From Brevundimonas fontaquae (GTDB lineage Bacteria > Pseudomonadota > Alphaproteobacteria > Caulobacterales > Caulobacteraceae), in the NCBI RefSeq assembly GCF_017086445.1, contig NZ_CP070968.1:806001-870000 (forward strand): a stretch of DNA of 64,000 nt, written 5' to 3'. The notes under the pieces were generated by a model. That model was not told the origin of the DNA. It searched no databases and saw only the letters and a program-made list of their open reading frames with translations. Within the stretch, counting starts at the first letter, position 1; each line of letters begins with the position of its first letter. Positions 38,003 to 46,746 of the stretch are shown here, in pieces. The position numbers were made by a program, and so were the translations under genes.

Positions 38003-38797
38003 TCAGTGACGGATTATCATGGCCGACCGAAGCCGCACGGTTTCGACGCGCTCGTCACCAGTTAGGGTCACGATCCAAGACCTGGCGCCGGGTCCCGAGG
38101 TGTCGAACTCGACCTCGGCGGCGTTCCAGTTCTTCGGCGCGTCCGTCTGCACGAAGAGCCTCGGCCCCGGCGGCGTCGAAGCGTTACGCGGCGGCAACGG
38201 ACGGCTTGGCTGAACTCGCAACAGCTTATCCAAGGGCAGCTCCGCCAAGGCCCGCCTTGGATCGTTGCAGGCCGTGGCCGACTCCTGCGGATCACACTCT
38301 AGGGCGAACGGCAGATCAGCTGTCCCAGCCGCCAGCCGCATCGTCTCTGTCAGCCGGTCGAGCGCCGCCAACTGGTTGTCCACCTGGCCCTGAGACGCGC
38401 CAATATAGCCGGTCAACTCGGCGCACCGCGCCTCTGTCGCCGGCTCGGGATAGGACGGTCCATACTGCACTCCCGAGCCCAGGTCGCTTACTGTCAACAC
38501 GGTTTCAGGATTGTCCGGATTTCCGGGCGCGGTTGGATTGCCGGCCGAGACCAAATGAACCCGCCGCGCGCAGATTCCGTCTCGCTCAGGCAGAGACTTT
38601 TCCCAGAATAGCGCCTGGTACATCTGCCCGGGCGCCCAGTAGCGGCGCACCCAGCCGCCGGTGATCTGCTCCGACGTCTCAGGCGGCAACATCTTCGGAG
38701 CCAGCACCATAGGATCGGCTTGTTTGACCTCCGCCAGCTGCAGTGTTCGCTCGGGTCGTTGCACGGCGAGGGCCATCGCAAAAAGGAGTTCCATCAT
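38003..38797 (-). CDS. hypothetical secreted protein
   Basis: This protein of about 264 residues begins MMELLFAMALAVQRPERTLQL, a short hydrophobic start that may be a weak signal peptide. It contains six cysteines in the body (for example DGICARRVHL, EARCAEL, ALECDPQESATACND), which would suit disulfide bonds in the periplasm. No family is recognised. I chose ATG 38797 and a second ATG follows directly at 38794. A GTG at 38806 is also open. It converges with the HPr operon. Function unknown. Confidence 0.65.
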   Translation of the reverse strand: MMELLFAMALAVQRPERTLQLAEVKQADPMVLAPKMLPPETSEQITGGWVRRYWAPGQMYQALFWEKSLPERDGICARRVHLVSAGNPTAPGNPDNPETVLTVSDLGSGVQYGPSYPEPATEARCAELTGYIGASQGQVDNQLAALDRLTETMRLAAGTADLPFALECDPQESATACNDPRRALAELPLDKLLRVQPSRPLPPRNASTPPGPRLFVQTDAPKNWNAAEVEFDTSGPGARSWIVTLTGDERVETVRLRSAMIIRH

Positions 38798-38977
38798 GGC
38801 GCACACCGTCGTGAGTTTCCGTCAGTATAGCTTCAATCGGTCGACTGACCACTGACGCCTTTGCCGGGGATGATGACGACAAGCTGCACACCCGAGCTCG
38901 ACTTCCGGCCTCAAATCGAAGCTGCAAGGCGATGCCGGCCTGCACGAACCGCGCTCGCGGATGCAAGGAGACGGCGT

Positions 38978-40078
38978 CTAAAGCCCCAGCGCCCGGCGGA
39001 TGTCGCGCCAGTCGACGTATTTGAAGTTCTGCGTGCCCACGTCGTTGACGTCGTCCTGGATGACGACGAGGCCGTCGGGGAAGGGGCCGGCCTGACCGCT
39101 GGCGGCCGCCAGGCCGTCGGTGCCGGTGACGCCGTCGACCGCGCCGTCCACGATCTTGAACCGGCCCTTGTACTGCGGCGCCGGGCCGTCGATGCGCCAG
39201 ACGGGGAAGGTGGAGTCGCCCTGGCTGGAGGCGATCAGATAGCGGCCCGAGGCGTCGGCGATCGTGGTCAGGCCCTCGGCGTCGACGACCAGGATGTCCT
39301 TGGCGATGGGCTGGATCAGGGTGCGGGCCGCGCCGGACGCCGGGTTCAGGCCATAGCGCCACAGGCCGACGTTCTCCTCGTTGATATAGAGGGCGTCGGT
39401 GGCTTCGTCGGCGGCGCAGCCTTCGGAGATGGTTCCGATCTCGGCGGTGCGGACCAGACTCGCCGTGGGCTGGCCGGCGGCGTCCACGCCTAGGACGAAC
39501 TGGCGAAGCTCGCCCTCGTGCCCGACCAGGATGGCGTGAACTTCGGCTCCGCGCCGCGCAAAGCAGAAGCCGTACGGTTCGACCACGTCGGTGGCGACCG
39601 CGCCCCAATAGCGCACGCCGTTCTGGCCGGTCCCGGCCGGGTCGAAGGTGTAGAGGGAGATCCCGGTCTTGCCCGGCGTGCGGTCGCTGGCGCCCAGCAC
39701 CACCTGCGGACGGCCGCCGACTGAGAGGCCCTCGACCACATCGACGTTGTTCAGCAGCCCCTCGGGCAGGAACTGCAGGATCTGGCCGTCGAAGCCGTAG
39801 ATGTAGAGGCCAGACTTCTTGTCCGTGCCGGCGACGAAGCCCGGGGTTTGTCGACCCATGATCGTGACCGGCGAAGCGCTGGCCCAGACGGCGGGGTCGT
39901 CGGCGGCGTCCTGACCCGCCGTGCCGACCGACGGGGTTTCCAGCACAGCCTGGACCGGGGCGCCGGGACCGACGAGGCCCGCGCCCTCGCCCTGATAATC
40001 GACCTCGTGCGTGGCGCAGGCGGCGAGCACGCCCAGGGCGGCGCAGGCGCTCAGCGAGCGGGCGAGGGAAGGGCGCAT
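38978..40078 (-). CDS. beta-propeller phytase, lipoprotein
   Basis: This 366-residue 3-phytase-like protein would release phosphate from phytate outside the cytoplasm. The lipobox is VLAAC (C21). The propeller shows DAADDPAVWA, TDKKSGLYIYGFDG, NNVDVVEGLSVGG, VDAEGLTTIADASGRYLIAS and the closing KYVDWRDIRRALGL, all typical of beta-propeller phytases. I chose the ATG at 40078 because the lipoprotein signal starts there. It is divergent from a TonB-dependent receptor gene, a combination often seen in Caulobacterales and read as a phytate or phosphate scavenging pair. Confidence 0.92.
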   Translation of the reverse strand: MRPSLARSLSACAALGVLAACATHEVDYQGEGAGLVGPGAPVQAVLETPSVGTAGQDAADDPAVWASASPVTIMGRQTPGFVAGTDKKSGLYIYGFDGQILQFLPEGLLNNVDVVEGLSVGGRPQVVLGASDRTPGKTGISLYTFDPAGTGQNGVRYWGAVATDVVEPYGFCFARRGAEVHAILVGHEGELRQFVLGVDAAGQPTASLVRTAEIGTISEGCAADEATDALYINEENVGLWRYGLNPASGAARTLIQPIAKDILVVDAEGLTTIADASGRYLIASSQGDSTFPVWRIDGPAPQYKGRFKIVDGAVDGVTGTDGLAAASGQAGPFPDGLVVIQDDVNDVGTQNFKYVDWRDIRRALGL

Positions 40079-40143
40079 GTCGGTCTCCGGACGATCTGGA
40101 CGCGTCCCTGTGGCCAAGCCGCGTGCGGGTCAACGGCGCGGGC

Positions 40144-40172
40144 GTGACGGTTCGGCGTCGGTTCGATGACTG
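40144..40172. promoter_or_regulatory. three 7-bp units at 11-bp spacing between phytase and TonB receptor genes
   Basis: The units GTGACGG, GCGTCGG and ATGACTG are separated by the same spacer TTCG. The first and third match the minus-strand Pho-box unit ATGACAG at five and six of seven positions, and the 7+4 layout is that of PhoB sites. The middle unit matches only three. The same stretch also reads GTTC-N7-GTTC (40150-40164), the motif of alphaproteobacterial LexA. Gene content favours phosphate control, but both are unproven. Confidence 0.4.
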
Positions 40173-40319
40173 ATGGTCCGTCAAGGGATCAAGCGTCGCC
40201 GTTCCGTCGGAAAACCGCGAACGGGGCGTCGTGGAATCGTCGCTTTCGCGTCGCCGCCCAGGGTTAAGCGGCCCCTCCATCGGCTGAAGCGAAACGTCGC
40301 TCGCCGAAGGGGACCTGAC

Positions 40320-43139
40320 ATGAAAATGAACCTGCTGATGGGCGCCGCGATCGCGCCGATGATCCTGGCGCCGCTGGCCATGCCCGCCCATGCCGATGTC
40401 GACGCCGTGGCCTCGGCCTCAACTGCGGTCGCCGGCGACGTGATTTACGGCCGGGTGACCAACGCCGCCGGCGCGCCCCTGCCGGGCGCCGAGGTTCTGG
40501 TGCGCGGCACAAGCCAGCGGGCCGTGACCAACACCCAGGGCGAGTTCACCCTGCTGACCGCCAGCGGCGCCATGGTGCTGGAGGTCAACTATCTGGGCCT
40601 GCCCTCTGCCAGCCAGACGGTCGTGACCACGCCGGGCGAAGACGCCAATGTCGCCATCGTCCTGGGCGCCCAATCTGCAACGGACGTCGCCGATGTCATC
40701 GTGACCGGCGTCATCACCGACGGCGTCGCCCGCTCGCTGAACCAGCAGAAGAACGCCGACGGCACGGTCAACGTCCTGTCGGCCGACGCCATCGGCCGCT
40801 ACCCCGACCCCAATGTGGCGGAATCGCTGCAACGCGTTCAGGGCATCGCCATCCAGCGCGATCAGGGCGAAGGCCGCTACATCAATGTGCGCGGCGCGCC
40901 GGCCGCCTTCACCGCCGTGTCGGTGGACGGGGTACAGGTTCCTGCGGTCGATCCCGGCACCCGTGCCGTCGATCTGGACACTCTGCCCAGCGACATCGTC
41001 GCGAACATCGAAGTCTCCAAGACGCTGCTGCCTAGCCAGGAAGCCGATTCCATCGCCGGCGCCGTCAACATCAAGACCCGTTCGCCGTTCGACCGTCGTC
41101 GCTTGGCCATCAGCGGCTATGCCGGCGGGAGCTATAACGACTATGGCGGCGAGGACGTTCGCGCCGGCGCCACCGCGTCCAACGTCTTCGCAAACGAGAC
41201 CTTCGGCGCCCTGCTGTCCGTCAGCTATTCCGAAACCAACCGCCGGCCCGACAACGTCGAGAACGCCTGGGTCAAGGAAGAGCAGAACGGCGCCGATGTC
41301 TTCGTGCTCGAAGAGACTTTGTTCAAGGATTACGAGACCAAGCGCACCCGTCAGGCCCTGACCGGCGCTCTGGAATGGCGGCCTTCCGATGACGTCCGAG
41401 CCTATCTGCGGGGGTCGTTCGCCCAGTTCGAGGACGACGAATACCGAAACACTCTGGGGCTGATCTATTCGGACGGCACGCTGCAGCCGGGCGCGACGAA
41501 TACGACGGCGACCTACACCGGTGCGCGCATCACCCGCCAGCTGCGCCACCGCACACAGAAGAACGACATCACCACCCTCGTCGCGGGCGGCGAGAAGACG
41601 TTTGCAAACGGCGCGGTCTGGGACGCCAGCCTGTCATGGGCCGACAGCGAGCAATCCTATCCGAACCGCAACGAGCTGCTGTACCGCTCCGGCGGCACGA
41701 CGCTGAGCTACAACACCGGCGACCACTATATGCCGACCTATTCGGTGTTCAGCGATCCGGCGGGCTTCTACCGCGACCCGTCGCGGTTCAGCTTCCGCGA
41801 GAACGCCTTCCGCGAGAATACGACCAAGCAGGAAGACGTCGCTTTCAAAGCCAACTTCGAGCTGCCCAGCCAGCTCGGCGGCCGTGACGTGACCTGGAAG
41901 TTCGGCGCCAAGTTCAACACCCGCGAGATCAACGCCGACGAGCAGCGCTATCGTAACCGCGCCGCCGCCGCGAGTCCTGGCACGCTGGCTTCGATGCTGA
42001 GCGACCGTCCGTCGCGCAACTATGACTACGACCTCGGCTTCAAGTTCGACGCTGGAAAGGCCGACGACTATTTCGCGCGTGTGCGCGCCGCCTCGCCCAT
42101 CCGGCTGCCGGATTCGATCGCGGCCGATTACAGCGCCCAGGAAGACATTCTGGCGGGCTATGCTCAGGCGCGCTTCGACATCGGCGCGACGAACGTCATC
42201 GTCGGCCTTCGTGTCGAGAACACCAAGTTCGACGGTGAAGCGGCGGCTCTGATCGACAACGACGGCAGCGCTCCATACCAGATGGCCAAGGTCAGCCGGG
42301 ACGACACCGAGTTCTTCCCGAACCTGACGGTGCGCCACGCCTTTTCGGACAATCTGATCGGCCGTTTCGCCCTGACGCGGTCGATCTCGCGTCCGGAGTT
42401 CAGCGAGATCGTGCCGCGTCGCATCGAGGAAACCGATGGGTCCGACATCTCTTACGAGATCGGCAACCCGGATCTGCAGCCGGCCCTGTCGAACAATATC
42501 GACCTTGGCCTGGAATATTACTTCGCCTCGCTGGGCGTGGTGTCGGCGAACGCCTTCTACAAGGACCTGACTGACTATCGCTACACCCTGAAATACAGCG
42601 AGCCGGTGACCATCGACGGCACGGTGTACGACGCCGACTTCGAAACTCCGATCAATGCGCCCGAAGGCCATCTGGCGGGCCTGGAGCTGAACCTGCAACG
42701 GAAGTTTGATTTCCTGCCGGGCCTGCTGTCGGGCTTCGGCGTCTTCGCCAACTACACCTGGACCGACGCCGAGATCAAAACGGCCCAGTCCTATGGCGGT
42801 CGCGACACCTTTTCCCTGCCGGGTCAGTCAGACACGAACTACAACGCCGCCCTCTTCTACGAAATGGCCGGGTTCAGCGCGCGCCTGTCCTACACCAAGC
42901 GTGGGGACTATCTGGAAGAGATCAACGCCGACGACGCCGATCTGGACCTCTATGTCGAGGGCCGCGAACAATTGGACTTCACCGCCAGCTACGACTTCGG
43001 CAATGGGGTGGAGGTGTTCGGCGAAGCCAAGAACCTGACCGACAGCGCGGGCGTGCGCTACTACGGCGTCAAGGAGCGGACCTACGAATACGAGAAGTTC
43101 GGCTACAACGTCTTCCTGGGCGTGCGCTTCAAACTCTGA
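40320..43139 (+). CDS. TonB-dependent receptor with carboxypeptidase-regulatory-like N-domain
   Basis: This 939-residue outer-membrane receptor has a signal peptide ending near MPAHA, a carboxypeptidase-regulatory-like domain (VIYGRVTNAAGAPLPGAEV, about 40-120), a plug (YPDPNVAESLQRVQGIAIQR, VRGAPAAFTAVSVDG) and a 22-strand-type barrel with ITRSISRPEFSEIVPR-like and VFGEAKNLTDS segments, ending LGVRFKL. AGGGG lies upstream of the ATG at 40320. The neighbouring phytase suggests a phytate or inositol-phosphate ligand. That is inference, since the receptor class covers many substrates. Confidence 0.92.
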   Translation: MKMNLLMGAAIAPMILAPLAMPAHADVDAVASASTAVAGDVIYGRVTNAAGAPLPGAEVLVRGTSQRAVTNTQGEFTLLTASGAMVLEVNYLGLPSASQTVVTTPGEDANVAIVLGAQSATDVADVIVTGVITDGVARSLNQQKNADGTVNVLSADAIGRYPDPNVAESLQRVQGIAIQRDQGEGRYINVRGAPAAFTAVSVDGVQVPAVDPGTRAVDLDTLPSDIVANIEVSKTLLPSQEADSIAGAVNIKTRSPFDRRRLAISGYAGGSYNDYGGEDVRAGATASNVFANETFGALLSVSYSETNRRPDNVENAWVKEEQNGADVFVLEETLFKDYETKRTRQALTGALEWRPSDDVRAYLRGSFAQFEDDEYRNTLGLIYSDGTLQPGATNTTATYTGARITRQLRHRTQKNDITTLVAGGEKTFANGAVWDASLSWADSEQSYPNRNELLYRSGGTTLSYNTGDHYMPTYSVFSDPAGFYRDPSRFSFRENAFRENTTKQEDVAFKANFELPSQLGGRDVTWKFGAKFNTREINADEQRYRNRAAAASPGTLASMLSDRPSRNYDYDLGFKFDAGKADDYFARVRAASPIRLPDSIAADYSAQEDILAGYAQARFDIGATNVIVGLRVENTKFDGEAAALIDNDGSAPYQMAKVSRDDTEFFPNLTVRHAFSDNLIGRFALTRSISRPEFSEIVPRRIEETDGSDISYEIGNPDLQPALSNNIDLGLEYYFASLGVVSANAFYKDLTDYRYTLKYSEPVTIDGTVYDADFETPINAPEGHLAGLELNLQRKFDFLPGLLSGFGVFANYTWTDAEIKTAQSYGGRDTFSLPGQSDTNYNAALFYEMAGFSARLSYTKRGDYLEEINADDADLDLYVEGREQLDFTASYDFGNGVEVFGEAKNLTDSAGVRYYGVKERTYEYEKFGYNVFLGVRFKL

Positions 43140-43164
43140 GCGCGGCGGTCAGACATGATCGAAG

Positions 43165-43194
43165 GGGCCGGGCGGCGACGTCCGGCCCTTTTTT
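43165..43194 (+). terminator. Rho-independent terminator after TonB receptor gene
   Basis: GGGCCGG (43165-43171) pairs with CCGGCCC (43182-43188) around a 10-base loop and is followed by six T residues. It lies 26 bases after the receptor stop codon. Confidence 0.9.
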
Positions 43195-43318
43195 CGTGGT
43201 TTCCGCCTCTCCAATTGGTCGAAACGCGGCCCCATATGGGCTCCAGCGGTTGACCCGTGCGGGGTCGGCGCTAGTGTCCGCGCGCCTTTCCCCGCGCGCC
43301 AGAAGACCAGAGGATACC

Positions 43319-44725
43319 ATGGCCGAAGCCACCGCCGCCTACGACGTCGTCATCATCGGCGGAGGCCCTGGCGGCTATAACGCCGCGATCCGGGCGGGCC
43401 AGCTGGGCCTGAAGGTCGCCTGCGTGGAGATGCGTTCGACGCTGGGCGGCACCTGCCTGAACGTCGGCTGCATGCCGTCCAAGGCCCTGCTGCACGCCTC
43501 GGAACTGTGGAACGCCGCCAACACCGAGTTCGCCAAGATCGGCATCGAGGTCCAGCCCAAGCTGCACCTGGACCAGATGCACAAGGCCAAGGACGACAGC
43601 GTCACCGCCCTGACCAAGGGGATCGAGTTCCTGTTCAAGAAGAACAAGGCCGACTGGATCAAGGGCAAGGGCAAGATCGTTGGCAGGGGCAAGGTCGAGG
43701 TGACCGCCGCCGACGGCTCGGTCCAGACGCTGGACGCCAAGAACATCGTCATCGCCACCGGCTCGGAGCCGACCCCTCTGCCCGGCGTCGCTTTCGAGGA
43801 TGGCAAGGTCATCGATTCCACCGGCGCCCTGTCTCTGCCGGCCGTGCCCAAGAAGCTGATCGTGGTCGGCGCCGGGATTATCGGCCTGGAGTTGGGTTCG
43901 GTCTGGCGTCGTTTGGGCGCCGAGGTCACGGTGGTCGAGTTCCTGGACCGGATCACGCCCGGCATGGACACCGAGGTCGCCACCGCCTTCCAGCGCACCC
44001 TGACCAAACAGGGCATGAGCTTCAAACTGGGCGCCAAGGTCACCGGCGCCAAGTCGGGCAAGGACGGGGTGGAATTGACCGTCGAGCCGTCGGCCGGCGG
44101 CGCCGCCGAGACGATCAAGGGCGACGTGGTGCTGGTCGCCATCGGTCGTCGTCCGTACACGGATGGTCTGGGCCTGGAAAGCGTGGGCGTGACGCCGGAC
44201 AAGCGCGGCTTCATCGACCATGATCACTTCAAGGTCGCGGACGGCGTCTGGGTGATCGGCGACGTGACCCACGGTCCGATGCTGGCCCACAAGGCGGAAG
44301 AAGACGCGGTCGCCGTGATCGACACCATCGCCGGCAAATACGGCCACGTCGACTACGCCCTGGTCCCCAGCGTCGTCTACACCTTCCCTGAAGTGGCCTG
44401 GGTCGGTCAGACCGAAGACCAACTGAAGGCCGCCGGTGTTCAGTACAAGAAGGGCAAATTCCCCTTCACCGCCAACAGCCGCGCCAAGATCAATCACGAG
44501 ACCGACGGCTTCGTGAAGGTTCTGGCCGACGCGGCGACTGACAAGGTGCTGGGCGTGCACATCATGGGCCCGCAGGCCGGCGAGATGATCCACGAGGCGG
44601 CCATCACCATGAGCTTCGGCGGCGCGTCGGAAGACATCGCCCGCACCTGCCACGCCCACCCGACCCGTTCGGAAGCCGTCCGCCAGGCGGCCATGGATGT
44701 CGAAGGCTGGATGATGCAGGCCTGA
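43319..44725 (+). CDS. lpdA: dihydrolipoyl dehydrogenase
   Basis: This 468-residue E3 flavoenzyme reoxidises dihydrolipoamide in pyruvate or 2-oxoglutarate dehydrogenase complexes. Features are the FAD motif VVIIGGGPGGYNAAIRAGQ, the redox disulfide GGTCLNVGCMPSK, the NAD motif VVGAGIIGLELGSV, and the C-terminal catalytic HAHPTRSEA. AGAGGAT lies just before the ATG. No E1 or E2 gene is adjacent here, so it is either a shared E3 or the distal gene of a split operon. A strong terminator precedes it, so it has its own promoter. Confidence 0.97.
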   Translation: MAEATAAYDVVIIGGGPGGYNAAIRAGQLGLKVACVEMRSTLGGTCLNVGCMPSKALLHASELWNAANTEFAKIGIEVQPKLHLDQMHKAKDDSVTALTKGIEFLFKKNKADWIKGKGKIVGRGKVEVTAADGSVQTLDAKNIVIATGSEPTPLPGVAFEDGKVIDSTGALSLPAVPKKLIVVGAGIIGLELGSVWRRLGAEVTVVEFLDRITPGMDTEVATAFQRTLTKQGMSFKLGAKVTGAKSGKDGVELTVEPSAGGAAETIKGDVVLVAIGRRPYTDGLGLESVGVTPDKRGFIDHDHFKVADGVWVIGDVTHGPMLAHKAEEDAVAVIDTIAGKYGHVDYALVPSVVYTFPEVAWVGQTEDQLKAAGVQYKKGKFPFTANSRAKINHETDGFVKVLADAATDKVLGVHIMGPQAGEMIHEAAITMSFGGASEDIARTCHAHPTRSEAVRQAAMDVEGWMMQA

Positions 44726-44768
44726 TCCAGCGCCCGCGCCGAAAGGCGCCGGCTTTCAGGAAAAGAGA

Positions 44769-44804
44769 AAGGCCCGGTCGCGTCACAGCGGCCGGGCCTC
44801 TTGT
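44769..44804. terminator. bidirectional terminator between lpdA and chemoreceptor
   Basis: GGCCCGG (44771-44777) pairs with CCGGGCC (44792-44798), extended by an A-T pair at each end. On the minus strand the stem is followed by TTTCTCTTTT, a good tail for the convergent chemoreceptor gene. On the plus strand the tail is only TCTTGT, so it is weaker for lpdA. Confidence 0.8.
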
Positions 44805-44821
44805 CGTTCGGCGGTAAGGCG

Positions 44822-46651
44822 TCAGGCGGCCCAGGCGGTCTCGCGGCCGTGGGCTTCTCTGTGGTGGGATTGGCGGCCCTCGATGCGGAAGCGCGACACC
44901 AGTTCGGCCAGGGTCTCGGCCTCGTGGCTGAGGGCCTGGTTGGCGGCCGTGGTCTGTTCGACCATGGCGGCGTTCTGCTGGGTCGTCTGGTCCATCTGGT
45001 TCACGGCGACATTGACCTCGGCGAGACCCACGGCCTGTTCGCGCGCCGATGCGGCGATCTCGCCGGCCAGAAGGTTGATCTCCGCCACCTGGCCGATCAG
45101 GGCGGTCAGGGCGCCGCCGGTCTGGGCCACCAGGCGGGCCCCGTCGCCGACGCTGGCGCTGGAGGCGGCGATCAGGGCCTTGATCTCGCGCGCGGCCTCT
45201 GCCGAACGCTGGGCCAGGGCGCGAACCTCGGAGGCGACGACGGCGAAGCCGCGACCCGCCTCGCCCGCGCGGGCGGCTTCCACCCCGGCGTTCAGGGCCA
45301 GAAGGTTGGTCTGGAAGGCGATCTCGTCGATCACGCCGATGATCTCGCCGATCCGGCCCGACGTGCTTTCGATCTGGGCCATGGCGGCGGTTGTGTCGGC
45401 GATGATCCGCTCGCGGTCCGCGGCGCCGTCACGGGCCTTGGCGGTGATGCCGGCGGCGGACTGGGCGCCCTCGGCCGTCTTTTTCACCGTGACGGTGATC
45501 TGGTCCAGCGCGGCGGCGGTCTCTTCCAGGGCGGCGGCCTGCTGTTCGGTGCGGCGCGACAGGTCGTTGGTCGCGGTGGTGACCTCTGTCGTGCCGGAAC
45601 GCATGGCGCCGACCAGTTCGATGATCTCGCCCATCGTGGCCGTCAGGGTGTCGGCAGCGGCGTTGTAGTCGTCCTTCAGCTTCCTGCTGCGCTCGGCGAA
45701 GGGCGCGGTGATGCGGTAGGTCAGGTCGCCGTTGGCCAGGGCCGCCAAGCCGTCGCCGAGGGCCTGGACCACAACGGCGTCTTCGGCGGCGAGCCGTTCA
45801 CGGTCGGCCTCGCTGGAGATGCGAGTGGCGCGCGCGGTCTCGCGCATGGTTTCGGCCTCGGTCTCGATTTCCTTCTGGCGCACGGCGGCGTCTCGGAAGG
45901 CGATGACGGCGCGCGAGATCTGGCCGATGTCGTCGCCGCGCGAAATCCAGGGGGCGTCGAAGTCGGTGCGGCCCTGACGCAGGGCCTCCATCCGGTCGCA
46001 CAGCCCCTTCAACGGCGAGAACATACGGCGCGACACATACAGGCAGGCGCCGACCGTCAGCAGGGCCACGACCAGGCCGCAGACGAACAGGGCGAGCATC
46101 ATCTGGTTCACCGAGGCCATGAAGTCGGCCTTGGGGATGCCGACGTAGAGCACGCCGATGGTCTGGCCGGCGGCGGTCTTGATCGGGTCGTAGGCGACGA
46201 AATAGGGCTTGCCCAGGATGTCCGCCTGGCCGCGATAGGGTTTGCCGTTCTTCAGCACGGCGTCGAAGACCGGACCGGGCTTGAGCTTGGTGCCGACCGC
46301 GCGCGAACCGTCGTCCTTGACCACGTTCGTCGTCACACGCAGGTCGCCCATGAAGACGGTCGCCGTGCCGCCGACCAGCGTCTTGATCCGATCGACCGGG
46401 GCGGTGAAGTCGTTCATCGGCGTCGAGCCGACATAGAGCTTGCCGTCGCGGGTCGAGAAGCCGTCGCCATAGTCGGCCAGCACGTCCCAGGCGACCCGCA
46501 TATTGGTCTCCTGACGCTCGGCCGCGCGGGCCTCGGCGTCCCGGGTCAGAAGGCCGGCGGCGACCGCCATCAGGGTTAAGGTCAGGGCGCCGAGCGCGGC
46601 GATGACCATCAGGGCTGTCTTGGCAGACAGGGATAGAGCGCTGATCTTCAT
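44822..46651 (-). CDS. methyl-accepting chemotaxis protein with Cache-type sensor
   Basis: This 609-residue membrane chemoreceptor has TM1 at about 12-35, a periplasmic single-Cache region ([46 protein letters not shown]; about 40-185), TM2 near [19 protein letters not shown], a HAMP domain, and a signalling domain with the tip sequence [20 protein letters not shown]. Single-Cache sensors often bind small organic acids, but the ligand is unknown. The C-terminus ends ETAWAA, similar in its Ala-Ala to the globin receptor. The Cache region has a typical [11 protein letters not shown] loop. Confidence 0.95.
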   Translation of the reverse strand: MKISALSLSAKTALMVIAALGALTLTLMAVAAGLLTRDAEARAAERQETNMRVAWDVLADYGDGFSTRDGKLYVGSTPMNDFTAPVDRIKTLVGGTATVFMGDLRVTTNVVKDDGSRAVGTKLKPGPVFDAVLKNGKPYRGQADILGKPYFVAYDPIKTAAGQTIGVLYVGIPKADFMASVNQMMLALFVCGLVVALLTVGACLYVSRRMFSPLKGLCDRMEALRQGRTDFDAPWISRGDDIGQISRAVIAFRDAAVRQKEIETEAETMRETARATRISSEADRERLAAEDAVVVQALGDGLAALANGDLTYRITAPFAERSRKLKDDYNAAADTLTATMGEIIELVGAMRSGTTEVTTATNDLSRRTEQQAAALEETAAALDQITVTVKKTAEGAQSAAGITAKARDGAADRERIIADTTAAMAQIESTSGRIGEIIGVIDEIAFQTNLLALNAGVEAARAGEAGRGFAVVASEVRALAQRSAEAAREIKALIAASSASVGDGARLVAQTGGALTALIGQVAEINLLAGEIAASAREQAVGLAEVNVAVNQMDQTTQQNAAMVEQTTAANQALSHEAETLAELVSRFRIEGRQSHHREAHGRETAWAA

Positions 46652-46746
46652 GGTCTCGTTCGGTTAGAGCGGACGGGAGGGCGAGCCTCCAAACTGGTCG
46701 AACGAGGTTAAGATTTTCAATCTGTAAGGGTTTTTGCGTACTCGGC

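Noticed and set aside
40150..40164. GTTC-N7-GTTC, the alphaproteobacterial LexA box
   Set aside because: The motif has only eight fixed bases and about two are expected by chance in a window this size on both strands. The flanking genes have no SOS role. It is kept only as a competing reading of the repeat.
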